In this document: piece by piece, positions 6,935 through 13,776 of the stretch
How the letters are laid out: every line of letters starts with the position of its first letter
How positions within the stretch are numbered: the first letter of the stretch is position 1
Assembly (NCBI GenBank): GCA_017432405.1
Contig: JAFRJF010000317.1
Location: forward strand, 1 to 13,979
Source of the DNA: Clostridia bacterium
GTDB taxonomy: Bacteria; Bacillota_A; Clostridia; Christensenellales; Aristaeellaceae
DNA: 13,979 bases
Direction: 5' to 3'
Program-made: the position numbers and the translations under genes
Notes under the pieces: model-generated
Database searches by the model: none
Told to the model about the DNA's origin: nothing
What the model saw: only the letters and a program-made list of their open reading frames with translations

Positions 6935-8479
6935 ATGGCAAAGATACTGCTGGAAATGAAGAACATCACCAAGACCTTCCCCGGCGTGAAGGCCCTGGAC
7001 AATGTCAACCTGCAGGTGGAGGAGGGCGAGATTCACGCCCTGGTGGGTGAGAACGGCGCGGGCAAGTCCACGCTGATGAACGTGCTCAGCGGCATCTACC
7101 CCTACGGCACCTATGAGGGCGATATCGTCTACAACGGACAGGTCTGCAAGTTCTCGAACATCAAGGATTCGGAAAAGCTGGGCATCGTCATCATCCACCA
7201 GGAGCTGGCGCTGGTGCCCGAGATGACCATCGGCGAGAACATGTACCTGGGCAACGAGCGCGGGAGCAAATTCGCCATCGACTGGAACACCACCTACGCC
7301 GAGGCCGACAAATACCTGAAGATGGTGGGCCTGCAGGAGAGCAGCAAGGTGCAGGTCAAGACCATCGGCACCGGCAAGCAGCAGCTGGTGGAAATCGCCA
7401 AGGCCCTGGCCAAGCAGGCCAAGCTGCTGATCCTGGACGAGCCCACCTCCTCGCTGAACGAGGAGGATTCCCGGGCGCTGCTGGACCTGATGCTGGGCTT
7501 CAAGAAGCAGGGCATGACGATGATCATCATCACCCACAAGCTCAACGAGGTGGCCTACGTGGCGGACAAGATCACCGTCATCCGCGACGGCACCACCATC
7601 GAGACCATCGACAACCACGGCCCGGAGCCGGTCAGCGAGGAGCGCATCATCAAGGGCATGGTCGGCCGCGAGATGACCAACCGCTTCCCGCCGCGGCAGA
7701 ACGTGAAGATCGGCGACATCATGATGGAGGTGGACCACTGGACGGTGCACCATCCGCTGTACCCCGAGCGCAAGGTGGTGGACGACGTGTCCATGTACGT
7801 GCGCAAGGGCGAGGTCGTGGGCATATACGGCCTGATGGGCGCGGGCCGCACCGAGCTGGCTATGTCCATCTTCGGCCAGAGCTACGGCGTGAACTTCTCC
7901 GGCGAGTTGAAGATCGACGGTAAGCCGGTAAAGATGAAGAAGAGCGTCACCGACGCCATCAGGCACAAGATTGCCTATGTCACCGAGGACCGCAAGGGCA
8001 ACGGTCTGATCCTCAGCCAATCCATAAAGGTGAACACCTCCCTGGCCAACCTGTCCAGCCTGGCCAGCATGGGCGTCATCGACCAGGACAAGGAATATGC
8101 CGTGGCCGAGGAATACCGTGACAAGCTGCGCACCAAGACGCCCACGGTGGAGCAGCTGGTGGGCAACCTCTCCGGCGGCAACCAGCAGAAGGTGCTGCTG
8201 GCCAAGTGGATGTTCGCCGAGCCGGATATCATGCTGCTGGACGAGCCCACCCGTGGCATCGATGTGGGCGCGAAGTACGAAATCTACTGTATTATCAACG
8301 ACCTGGCGGCGGCAGGCAAATCCGTGGTTATGATCTCCTCGGAGCTGCCGGAGGTGCTGGGCATGAGCGACCGCATCTACATCATGAACGAGGGTAAGAT
8401 GGTCGGCGAGATGAAGGCGGAGGACGCCACCCAGGAGAACATCATGGCGCTGATCCTCCAGTCGGGAAGGGGTGCATGA
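6935..8479 (+). CDS. gguA: Multiple-monosaccharide ABC transporter ATP-binding protein (GguA/MmsA-like)
   Basis: A 514-residue cytoplasmic protein of two fused nucleotide-binding domains, as usual for CUT2 sugar importers. Domain 1: Walker A GENGAGKS (38-45), Q-loop HQE (88-90), degenerate signature GTGKQQ (145-150), Walker [12 protein letters not shown] (164-174) and His201. Domain 2: degenerate Walker [10 protein letters not shown] (299-307), canonical signature LSGGNQQ (412-418), Walker [12 protein letters not shown] (433-443). Degeneracy of the second P-loop is normal in this subfamily, so one of the two composite ATP sites is probably the main catalytic one. It powers import of the sugar bound by the chvE product. 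AGGAGGAG (6923-6930) precedes the ATG. Its stop overlaps the first ATG of the permease frame (ATGA at 8476-8479). Confidence 0.93.
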   Translation: MAKILLEMKNITKTFPGVKALDNVNLQVEEGEIHALVGENGAGKSTLMNVLSGIYPYGTYEGDIVYNGQVCKFSNIKDSEKLGIVIIHQELALVPEMTIGENMYLGNERGSKFAIDWNTTYAEADKYLKMVGLQESSKVQVKTIGTGKQQLVEIAKALAKQAKLLILDEPTSSLNEEDSRALLDLMLGFKKQGMTMIIITHKLNEVAYVADKITVIRDGTTIETIDNHGPEPVSEERIIKGMVGREMTNRFPPRQNVKIGDIMMEVDHWTVHHPLYPERKVVDDVSMYVRKGEVVGIYGLMGAGRTELAMSIFGQSYGVNFSGELKIDGKPVKMKKSVTDAIRHKIAYVTEDRKGNGLILSQSIKVNTSLANLSSLASMGVIDQDKEYAVAEEYRDKLRTKTPTVEQLVGNLSGGNQQKVLLAKWMFAEPDIMLLDEPTRGIDVGAKYEIYCIINDLAAAGKSVVMISSELPEVLGMSDRIYIMNEGKMVGEMKAEDATQENIMALILQSGRGA

Positions 8480-8481
8480 CG

Positions 8482-9669
8482 ATGAGTGAACGCAAAATGA
8501 GCCTTGGCGCTTTTTTCCAGAAGTATACCATGGTGATCGCGCTGGTGGTTGTGGTCGTTTTCTTCGCCATCGCCACTGGTGGCGGCTCACTGAAGCCGGG
8601 TAGCATCAACAACCTGATTTCCCAGAACGGCTATGTTTTCGTGCTGGCGGCCGGTATGCTCTGCTGCATACTGACCGGCGGCAACATCGACCTGTCTGTC
8701 GGCTCGGTGGTCTGCTTTACGGCCTCCATCGGCTGCGTCATGATGGACAGGGGCGCAAACATGTGGCTGGCGGTGCTGATCATGCTGGCCATTGGCCTGG
8801 CCATCGGTGTGTTCCAGGGCTTCTGGATCGCCAAGGTGCATGTGCCGGCCTTTATCGCCACACTGTCGGGCATGTACGCCTTCCGAGGCCTGTCCAATGT
8901 GGTACTGCAGGGCTACCGCGTCGACATCAGCAATGAGAATTTCCTGTTCCTCTTCGGCGGCGGCAGGGATTGCTACATCCCTGATTTTGTTCGCCAGTGG
9001 ACGGGGTCGGAGGGCAAGCCTAACCTGACCTGCATGGCCATCGGCATCATCGCGATCGTGATCTACATCCTGATGACTGTCCGAAAGATTCACGTCCAGA
9101 AAAAGCTGAATCTGCACCAGTCTGTCCTCGGCCAAGTGGTCACCACGGCCGTCATTTCTGCGGTGATCCTGTTTTTGACCTGGCAAATGGCCAGCTTCAG
9201 GGGCCTGCCCACCGTGCTGATCTGGATCGCGCTGGTGCTGGGAATCTACCAGTACATCACCACCAAGACCGCCATGGGCCGCCATCTGTATGCGGTGGGC
9301 GGCAATGAGAAGGCCACGGCGCTGTCCGGCGTCAAAACCCGCAACGTATATTGGTTCGCCTATGCCAGCATTGGCCTGATGGCCGGCCTGGCCGGTATCC
9401 TAACGGCGGCTCGCGCCAAGGGCATTGACCCGACCTATGGCGAGGGCTATGAGATGGACGCCATCGCTTCCTGCTTCATCGGCGGCGCTTCCGCTTACGG
9501 CGGCATCGGCAAGGTGTCCGGCATGATCATTGGCGCGGTGCTGATGGGCGTCATCAACCAGGGCATGAACATGGTGGGCGTCGACTCCAACCTGCAGCGC
9601 GTGGTCAAGGGCTTGGTGCTGCTGGCGGCCGTCATCTTCGATGTCGTGTCCAAACGGCAGAAGCGATAG
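8482..9669 (+). CDS. gguB: Multiple-monosaccharide ABC transporter permease, GguB-like
   Basis: A 395-residue polytopic membrane protein of the CUT2 permease family. Landmarks: LTGGNIDLSVGS (64-75), the conserved early-helix motif of this family; VPAFIATLSGM (121-131); GNEKATALSG (274-283); and the ATPase-docking loop EMDAIASCFIGGASAYGG (324-341). The end, VVKGLVLLAAVIFDV, is typical. It is closer to Agrobacterium GguB than the next gene is, judged by GNEKA and CFIGGAS. Two starts are possible: ATG 8476 overlaps the gguA stop but has only about 3 nt to AAGGGG (8467-8472), whereas ATG 8482 has 9 nt, so I chose 8482. Either way translation is probably coupled to gguA. Confidence 0.92.
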   Translation: MSERKMSLGAFFQKYTMVIALVVVVVFFAIATGGGSLKPGSINNLISQNGYVFVLAAGMLCCILTGGNIDLSVGSVVCFTASIGCVMMDRGANMWLAVLIMLAIGLAIGVFQGFWIAKVHVPAFIATLSGMYAFRGLSNVVLQGYRVDISNENFLFLFGGGRDCYIPDFVRQWTGSEGKPNLTCMAIGIIAIVIYILMTVRKIHVQKKLNLHQSVLGQVVTTAVISAVILFLTWQMASFRGLPTVLIWIALVLGIYQYITTKTAMGRHLYAVGGNEKATALSGVKTRNVYWFAYASIGLMAGLAGILTAARAKGIDPTYGEGYEMDAIASCFIGGASAYGGIGKVSGMIIGAVLMGVINQGMNMVGVDSNLQRVVKGLVLLAAVIFDVVSKRQKR

Positions 9670-9688
9670 GAAAGGAGGATGGCAATTC

Positions 9689-10888
9689 ATGGAGAATAAA
9701 GTGGTAAATCGTTCCAATATCAGGCAATCGAATCCGGTTGCCATGTTGAAAAAGAATGCCATGCTCATTATCCTGGTGCTGGTGTACATCTTTTTCACGA
9801 TCATGACCAAGGGGCGCATGTTTAAGTCGACCAGCTTTGCTTCTCTGATCAACCAGAACGCTTACGTGTACATCCTTGGCTGCGGTATGCTGATGTGTAT
9901 GCTGACCGGTGGCAACATCGATCTGTCCTGCGGCGCTTTCGTGTGCCTGCTGGGTGCGCTGGGCGGCATGATGATGGTGGTCTGGAAGTGGGGAACCGCC
10001 TTGTCTCTGGTGGCCATGCTGGCCATCGGCATCATCTACGGCTGCAGTCTTGGCGCGCTGATCGCATATGTGATGGTTCCGCCGTGGATCGCGACCCTGG
10101 CAGGCTATCTGGCTTTCCGGGGCTTGGGCACGTCCATACTGGGCGTCTCCTCCACGAACTCCATTTCGTTCAAGGACAGCCCGGATTTCCTGAGAATCTT
10201 CTCCGGAACGATGTTCAAGACGCCGGAGGGTCAGTTGAATATGCCCTGCCTGATCGTGGGTATCGTCGCCGCAGTGCTGGTGGTGCTGATGGTTTTCAAG
10301 AACCGCGCGACGCGGCTGAGGAAGGGGTATGAGGTGGATGCTCTGGAGATGGATGCAGCCAAGAGCATTCTGGGCGCTTTCGTCATCCTGCTGGTTATGT
10401 ACAAGCTGGCGATGGCTGGCGGCATTCCAACCGTGCTGGTTTGGGTGGCGGCGGTTGTGCTGATTTATGCCTTCATTACCAGCAAGACCACCATAGGCCG
10501 CCACTTCTACGTGGTGGGCGGCAACATCGAGGCCGCGCGTCTGTCCGGCGTGAATACCAAGCGTATCATGTTCCTGGCTTATCTGAACATGGCGATACTG
10601 ACCTCGATCTCCGCCATGACGGTCATCTCCCGCTTTACTGCGGCCAATGCCGACGCGGGCAAGAATTTTGAGATGGATGCCATCTCCGCCTGCGTGGTGG
10701 GCGGCGTCTCCGCCAGCGGCGGCTCGGGCACCGTACTGGGCATGGTCATCGGCGCCACGCTGATCGGCGTGATCAACCTGGGCATGTTCCAGATCAACCT
10801 GGATGCCAACTATCAGAGGGTCGTCAAGGGCTTCGTGCTGCTGGCCGCCGTGGTGTTCGACATCTTGTCGAAGAAGCGGGAAAGGTGA
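9689..10888 (+). CDS. Second, diverged permease of the same sugar ABC transporter
   Basis: A 399-residue paralogue of the preceding permease. It keeps LTGGNIDLSCGA (72-83), PPWIATLAGYLAFRGLG (131-147), GRHFYVVGGN (270-279), the docking loop EMDAISACVVGGVSASGG (328-345) and a VVKGFVLLAAVVFDI end. It differs in the N-terminus (MENKVVNRSNIRQSN), in GNIEAARLSG in place of GNEKATALSG, in MFQINLD near 366-372, and in a longer charged loop around 205-223. AAAGGAGG (9671-9678) supports the start; only 19 nt separate it from the first permease. All conserved elements are intact, so it is not a decaying duplicate. It may pair with the first permease as a heterodimer or provide an alternative homodimer. 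Confidence 0.9.
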   Translation: MENKVVNRSNIRQSNPVAMLKKNAMLIILVLVYIFFTIMTKGRMFKSTSFASLINQNAYVYILGCGMLMCMLTGGNIDLSCGAFVCLLGALGGMMMVVWKWGTALSLVAMLAIGIIYGCSLGALIAYVMVPPWIATLAGYLAFRGLGTSILGVSSTNSISFKDSPDFLRIFSGTMFKTPEGQLNMPCLIVGIVAAVLVVLMVFKNRATRLRKGYEVDALEMDAAKSILGAFVILLVMYKLAMAGGIPTVLVWVAAVVLIYAFITSKTTIGRHFYVVGGNIEAARLSGVNTKRIMFLAYLNMAILTSISAMTVISRFTAANADAGKNFEMDAISACVVGGVSASGGSGTVLGMVIGATLIGVINLGMFQINLDANYQRVVKGFVLLAAVVFDILSKKRER

Positions 10889-10896
10889 TAGAAATG

Positions 10897-10940
10897 CACA
10901 AAGAGGTCGCCGGTTTTTGAACCCGGCGACTTTCTTTGTG
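10897..10940 (+). terminator. Terminator-like hairpin at the end of the sugar transporter operon
   Basis: GTCGCCGG (10906-10913) pairs with CCGGCGAC (10923-10930) and TTTCTTT follows, giving a terminator form. The outer arms CACAAAGA (10897-10904) and TCTTTGTG (10933-10940) can extend the stem to about 17 bp with one bulge. It starts 8 nt after the last permease stop. Confidence 0.75.
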
Positions 10941-10959
10941 CGTGAATGAACAGTCGGGT

Positions 10960-11181
10960 AAATACTGATTTGTCGCTGCGCGACAAATCAGTATTTGAGG
11001 GGTTAGGGGTTAGGTTTTAGGGGTTAGGGGTGGAGGAAATCCTTCGGATTTCTTTTAATTAAATAGATCGAGAATCGATATAACCCCTGCCGTTCCTATT
11101 TAATCAAACAAATCCGTCAGGATTTGCTCCTTCCCTAACCCCTATCCCCTAAAACCTAACCCCTAAATACTGATTTATCGC
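10960..11181. repeat. MITE-like element with a 17-bp-arm hairpin and telomere-like GGGGTTA inverted ends
   Basis: The left end opens with a hairpin of perfect 17-bp arms (10960-10976 with 10980-10996, loop TGC). GGGGTTA-type runs follow to 11030, then a GAAATCC/GGATTTC hairpin (11036-11052) and AATTAAATAG. Read in reverse complement from 11181 to about 11093, the right end repeats the same order: GCGATAAATCAGTATTT, G-rich runs, an AAATCC/GGATTT hairpin (11110-11125) and ATTAAATAG. The two arms match imperfectly over about 90 nt. There is no ORF and no transposase, so it is a non-autonomous element at most. It occupies a third of the 674-nt gap before the corrinoid genes. A shorter copy is at 13706-13776. 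Confidence 0.75.
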
Positions 11182-11207
11182 ACTGCATCTTCGGATTATG
11201 TGTGACA

Positions 11208-11231
11208 GGCTCAAGCATTCATGCGTGAGCC
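11208..11231. other. Hairpin upstream of the corrinoid promoter
   Basis: GGCTCA (11208-11213) pairs with TGAGCC (11226-11231), and GCAT with ATGC inside, one A/G mismatch between. It ends 22 nt before the -35 box. It could be an operator or a leftover terminator; the sequence does not decide. Confidence 0.3.
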
Positions 11232-11253
11232 CTGACAGTGCCCCTGGATAACA

Positions 11254-11282
11254 TTGACAAATAGCCGCCTGCCTTATATAAT
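11254..11282 (+). promoter_or_regulatory. Consensus sigma-A promoter of the corrinoid uptake operon
   Basis: Perfect TTGACA (11254-11259), 17-nt spacer and perfect TATAAT (11277-11282). The start site should be near 11289, immediately before the riboswitch. Confidence 0.88.
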
Positions 11283-11289
11283 GATATAA

Positions 11290-11452
11290 ACGCCGCAGTG
11301 CCCCGCCCGTGCGGGGATAATAGGGAACCGGGTGGAATTCCCGGGCGATCCGGTCACTGTGAGCGGGGAGCGGGCCGCATTTGCCATTGCATCCTGATGT
11401 GAGAAGGCGCGGCGCCACCGTGATCCGCGAGCCAGGAAACCTGCTGCCGCGT
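11290..11452 (+). ncRNA. Cobalamin riboswitch aptamer
   Basis: The B12-box core GAGCCAGGAAACCTGC lies at 11429-11444 and matches the class consensus AGCCAGGARACCTGC. Upstream, in the expected order, are a small GC hairpin (CCCCG/CGGGG near 11302-11317), ATAATAGGGAA, CCGGGTGGAATTCCCGGG, CACTGTGAGCGGGGAGC, and a TGCCATTG...GAGAAGGC segment. These are the conserved blocks of adenosyl- or methylcobalamin aptamers. It senses cobalamin and should repress the two transporter genes that follow. The outer boundaries are approximate because I did not fold the P1 stem. Confidence 0.92.
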
Positions 11453-11484
11453 GGGTGAAGCGCTTCCGATGAAGGCGGCTTGCC

Positions 11485-11499
11485 CCGGCGACGCGCCGG
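11485..11499 (+). other. Hairpin between riboswitch aptamer and terminator
   Basis: CCGGCG (11485-11490) pairs with CGCCGG (11494-11499) over loop ACG. It lies in the linker between aptamer and terminator and may belong to the alternative (antiterminator) fold. Confidence 0.4.
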
Positions 11500-11509
11500 C
11501 TGGCTTTGC

Positions 11510-11550
11510 CATGCCCGTCTCTCTTCGGAGGCGGGCATGTTTTACGTTTT
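11510..11550 (+). terminator. Riboswitch expression platform: intrinsic terminator before the permease gene
   Basis: A 12-bp stem (11510-11521 with 11528-11539, one G-U pair) has loop TCTTCG and is followed by TTTTACGTTTT (11540-11550). It lies just before the ribosome binding site at 11551-11556. Cobalamin binding should favour this terminator and stop transcription before the permease gene. Confidence 0.85.
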
Positions 11551-11562
11551 GGAGGTTGTTCT

Positions 11563-12624
11563 ATGCCCAATCAGACCGATCCGGGCGCGCGCAGCGCCTT
11601 CCTCAGCGAGAACCTGCGCCGGCGGGCGCGCTACCAGCTGGTATTTGTGCTGCTGGTGGCGGCGCTGCTGGTGATCACGGTGTTGAACATCAACACCGGC
11701 AGCGTGGCCATACCGGTGGGGGAGATCTTCCGCATACTGCTGGGCCAGGCGCAGGATTCGCCCCAGTACAGCATCATCTGGAAGATCCGCCTGCCCCGCA
11801 TACTGATGGCGGCGCTGCTGGGCGGCGGGCTGTCGCTGTCCGGCTTCCTGCTGCAAACCTTCTTCGGCAACCCCATCGCCGGGCCCTTCGTGCTGGGCAT
11901 ATCCTCCGGCGCGAAGATGGTGGTGGCGCTGACGATGATCTACGCGCTGCACTTCTTCAGCCGGGTCTCCTCCTGGGCGCTGATCATCGCGGCCTTCGCC
12001 GGGTCGCTGATGTCGGTGGGCTTCATACTGCTGCTGTCCCGGCAGCTGAAGCACATGGCGATACTGCTGGTGGCGGGCATCATGATCGGCTACATCTGCT
12101 CGGCGGTGACCGACTTCGTGGTCACCTTCGCCGAGGACGCCGACATCGTGAACCTGCGGGGCTGGAGCCTGGGCAGCTTTTCAGGCATGGGCTGGGACAA
12201 CGTGGCCGTGGCGGCCGTGGTGGTGGGCATCACGGCGGCGGTGACCTTCACGATGGCCAAGCCCATCGGGGCCTACCAGCTGGGCGAGGCCTACGCCCAG
12301 AGCATGGGCGTGAACATCAAGGCCTTCCGGGTGGCGCTGATCGTGGTGTCCAGCCTGCTCTCCGCCACGGTGACCGCCTTCGCAGGGCCGATCTCCTTCG
12401 TGGGCATCGCGGTGCCCCACCTGGTGAAGCGGGCGCTGAACACCTCGAAGCCGCTGATCGTCATTCCGGCGGTGTTCCTGGGCGGCGCGGTGTTCTGCAT
12501 GGGCTGCGACCTGATCGCCCGCACCGCCTTCGCGCCCACAGAGCTGAACATCAGCACCGTCACCAGCGTGTTCGGCGCGCCGGTGGTCATCGCCATGATG
12601 CTGAAACGGCAGAGCGGGAGGTGA
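11563..12624 (+). CDS. btuC: BtuC-like corrinoid ABC transporter permease (FecCD family)
   Basis: A 353-residue polytopic protein of the FecCD/BtuC family, with about ten predicted membrane helices. Family landmarks: RLPRILMAALLGGGLSLSG (76-94), GNPIAGPFVLGISSGA (102-117), GVNIKAFR (249-256), GPISFVGIAVPHLVKR (275-290), and PTELNISTVTSVFGAPV (325-341). FecCD permeases serve both iron siderophores and cobalamin; sequence alone does not separate them. The cobalamin riboswitch directly upstream makes corrinoid the likely substrate. GGAGGT (11551-11556) sits 6 nt before the ATG. The ATPase gene follows 5 nt after its stop, so the two are one operon. No binding-protein gene accompanies them. Confidence 0.87.
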   Translation: MPNQTDPGARSAFLSENLRRRARYQLVFVLLVAALLVITVLNINTGSVAIPVGEIFRILLGQAQDSPQYSIIWKIRLPRILMAALLGGGLSLSGFLLQTFFGNPIAGPFVLGISSGAKMVVALTMIYALHFFSRVSSWALIIAAFAGSLMSVGFILLLSRQLKHMAILLVAGIMIGYICSAVTDFVVTFAEDADIVNLRGWSLGSFSGMGWDNVAVAAVVVGITAAVTFTMAKPIGAYQLGEAYAQSMGVNIKAFRVALIVVSSLLSATVTAFAGPISFVGIAVPHLVKRALNTSKPLIVIPAVFLGGAVFCMGCDLIARTAFAPTELNISTVTSVFGAPVVIAMMLKRQSGR

Positions 12625-12629
12625 GCGGC

Positions 12630-13715
12630 ATGGGCAACTACTATTTCAGGACCCAACAGCTGACCGTCGGCTATGACGGGGTGCCGCTGATTCGGGACAT
12701 CACCATCGACATCGAAAAGGGCGAGATCGTCACGCTGATCGGCCCCAATGGCTCGGGCAAGTCCACCATCCTCAAGAGCATCACCCGCCAGCTGCGCATG
12801 GTGGGCGGCCAGGTGTTCATCGAATCGGAGGAGCTGCGCAGGCTGTCCTACAAGGACCTGTCCACGAAGATGGCCGTGGTGCTGACCGAGCGCATGAAGC
12901 CGGAGCTGATGACCTGCCGGGACATCGTGGCCACGGGCCGCTATCCCTACACCGGGCGGCTGGGCATACTCTCGGCGGCGGACGAGGCGAAGGTGGAGGA
13001 GGCCATGGCTGCCGTGCACGCGCTGGATCTGCGCAACCGGGACTTCAACGCCATCAGCGACGGCCAGCGCCAGCGGGTGCTGCTGGCCCGGGCCATCTGC
13101 CAGGAGCCGGAGATCATCATACTGGACGAGCCCACCTCGTTCCTGGACGTGCGCCACAAGCTGCAGCTGCTGAGCATACTGCGGGGCATGGCCAAGCAGA
13201 AGGGCATCACCGTCATCATGTCGCTGCACGAGATCGACCTGGCCCAGAAGATCTCCGACAAGATCATCTGTGTGCAGGGGGACCACGTCGCCCGGGCGGG
13301 CACGCCGGAGGACGTGTTCGACGAGGACGCCATACGCAAGCTGTACCAGATCGACCAGGGCACCTTCGACCCGGTGTTCGGCAGCATCGAGCTGCCCCGC
13401 CCCGAGGGCGACCCCCAGGTGATGGTGCTGTCCGCCTGCGGCACGGGCATACCGGTGTTCCGCCGCCTGCAAAAGCAGGGCGTGCCCTTCGTGGCGGGCG
13501 TGCTCTACACCAACGACATCGACTACCGCCTGGCCCGGGTGCTGGCCATGGAGGTCGTCGAGGCCAAGCCCTTCATGCCCATCCCCGACGAAGCCTTCAA
13601 CCGCGCCCTCTACTGGATCGACCGCTGCCCCCGCGTCATCAACGCCGGGGTGGAGATCGGGGAATGCAATAAGAGGATGGGGGAGCTGATTGAAAGGGCG
13701 AGAGATAAATACTGA
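12630..13715 (+). CDS. btuD: BtuD-like corrinoid ABC transporter ATPase with an extra C-terminal domain
   Basis: A 361-residue protein. Residues 1-250 are an ABC ATPase: Walker A GPNGSGKS (38-45), a signature written ISDGQRQ (142-148) in place of LSGGQ, Walker B EIIILDEPTSFLD (161-173) and H-loop His200. The Q-loop region reads VVLTERMKPELMT (83-95), without an obvious glutamine. Residues about 262-361 form a second, Rossmann-like domain (VMVLSACGTGIPVFRRL, AGVLYTNDIDYRLA, NAGVEIGECN) absent from E. coli BtuD. From memory, haloarchaeal BtuD-type ATPases carry a related extension; its function is unknown to me. GGGAGGTGA (12616-12624) supports ATG 12630; a GTG at 12621 is in frame but worse placed. 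The last two codons and the stop come from the repeat at 13706. Confidence 0.88.
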   Translation: MGNYYFRTQQLTVGYDGVPLIRDITIDIEKGEIVTLIGPNGSGKSTILKSITRQLRMVGGQVFIESEELRRLSYKDLSTKMAVVLTERMKPELMTCRDIVATGRYPYTGRLGILSAADEAKVEEAMAAVHALDLRNRDFNAISDGQRQRVLLARAICQEPEIIILDEPTSFLDVRHKLQLLSILRGMAKQKGITVIMSLHEIDLAQKISDKIICVQGDHVARAGTPEDVFDEDAIRKLYQIDQGTFDPVFGSIELPRPEGDPQVMVLSACGTGIPVFRRLQKQGVPFVAGVLYTNDIDYRLARVLAMEVVEAKPFMPIPDEAFNRALYWIDRCPRVINAGVEIGECNKRMGELIERARDKY

Positions 13716-13776
13716 TTTGTCGCGGGGCGACAAATCAGTATTTGAGGGGTTAGGGGTTAGGATTTAGGGGTTAGGG
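13706..13776 (+). repeat. Second copy of the hairpin plus GGGGTTA repeat, overlapping the btuD stop codon
   Basis: The same 17-bp arms occur at 13707-13723 and 13727-13743 (loop GGG instead of TGC), followed by the same G-rich runs to 13776. Against 10959-11029 I count only three differences over 71 nt, in the same orientation. The inner part and right end seen in the first copy are absent, so this is a solo or truncated end. The btuD codons AAA TAC TGA (13707-13715) are repeat sequence. With no other T-tract here, the hairpin may also serve as the operon's 3' structure. Confidence 0.85.

Noticed and set aside
6737..8590. 617-codon open frame on the - strand opposite gguA
   Set aside because: Antisense shadow of a clear ABC ATPase; the part beyond it translates the palindromic repeat, a known source of spurious proteins.
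10999..11030. True chromosome end (telomere) suggested by GGGGTTA runs
   Set aside because: The runs are internal, occur twice in the same orientation, belong to a larger inverted-repeat element and have genes on both sides.
11451..12629. Long upstream extension of the btuD frame (would give a 754-residue protein)
   Set aside because: The extension lies in a different frame across the riboswitch terminator and the whole permease gene. The true start at 12630 has a good ribosome binding site and family-like N-terminus.
12291..13733. 480-codon open frame on the - strand opposite btuC/btuD
   Set aside because: Shadow of the BtuC/BtuD coding frames; His/Asp/Gly/Val-rich with no recognisable domain.
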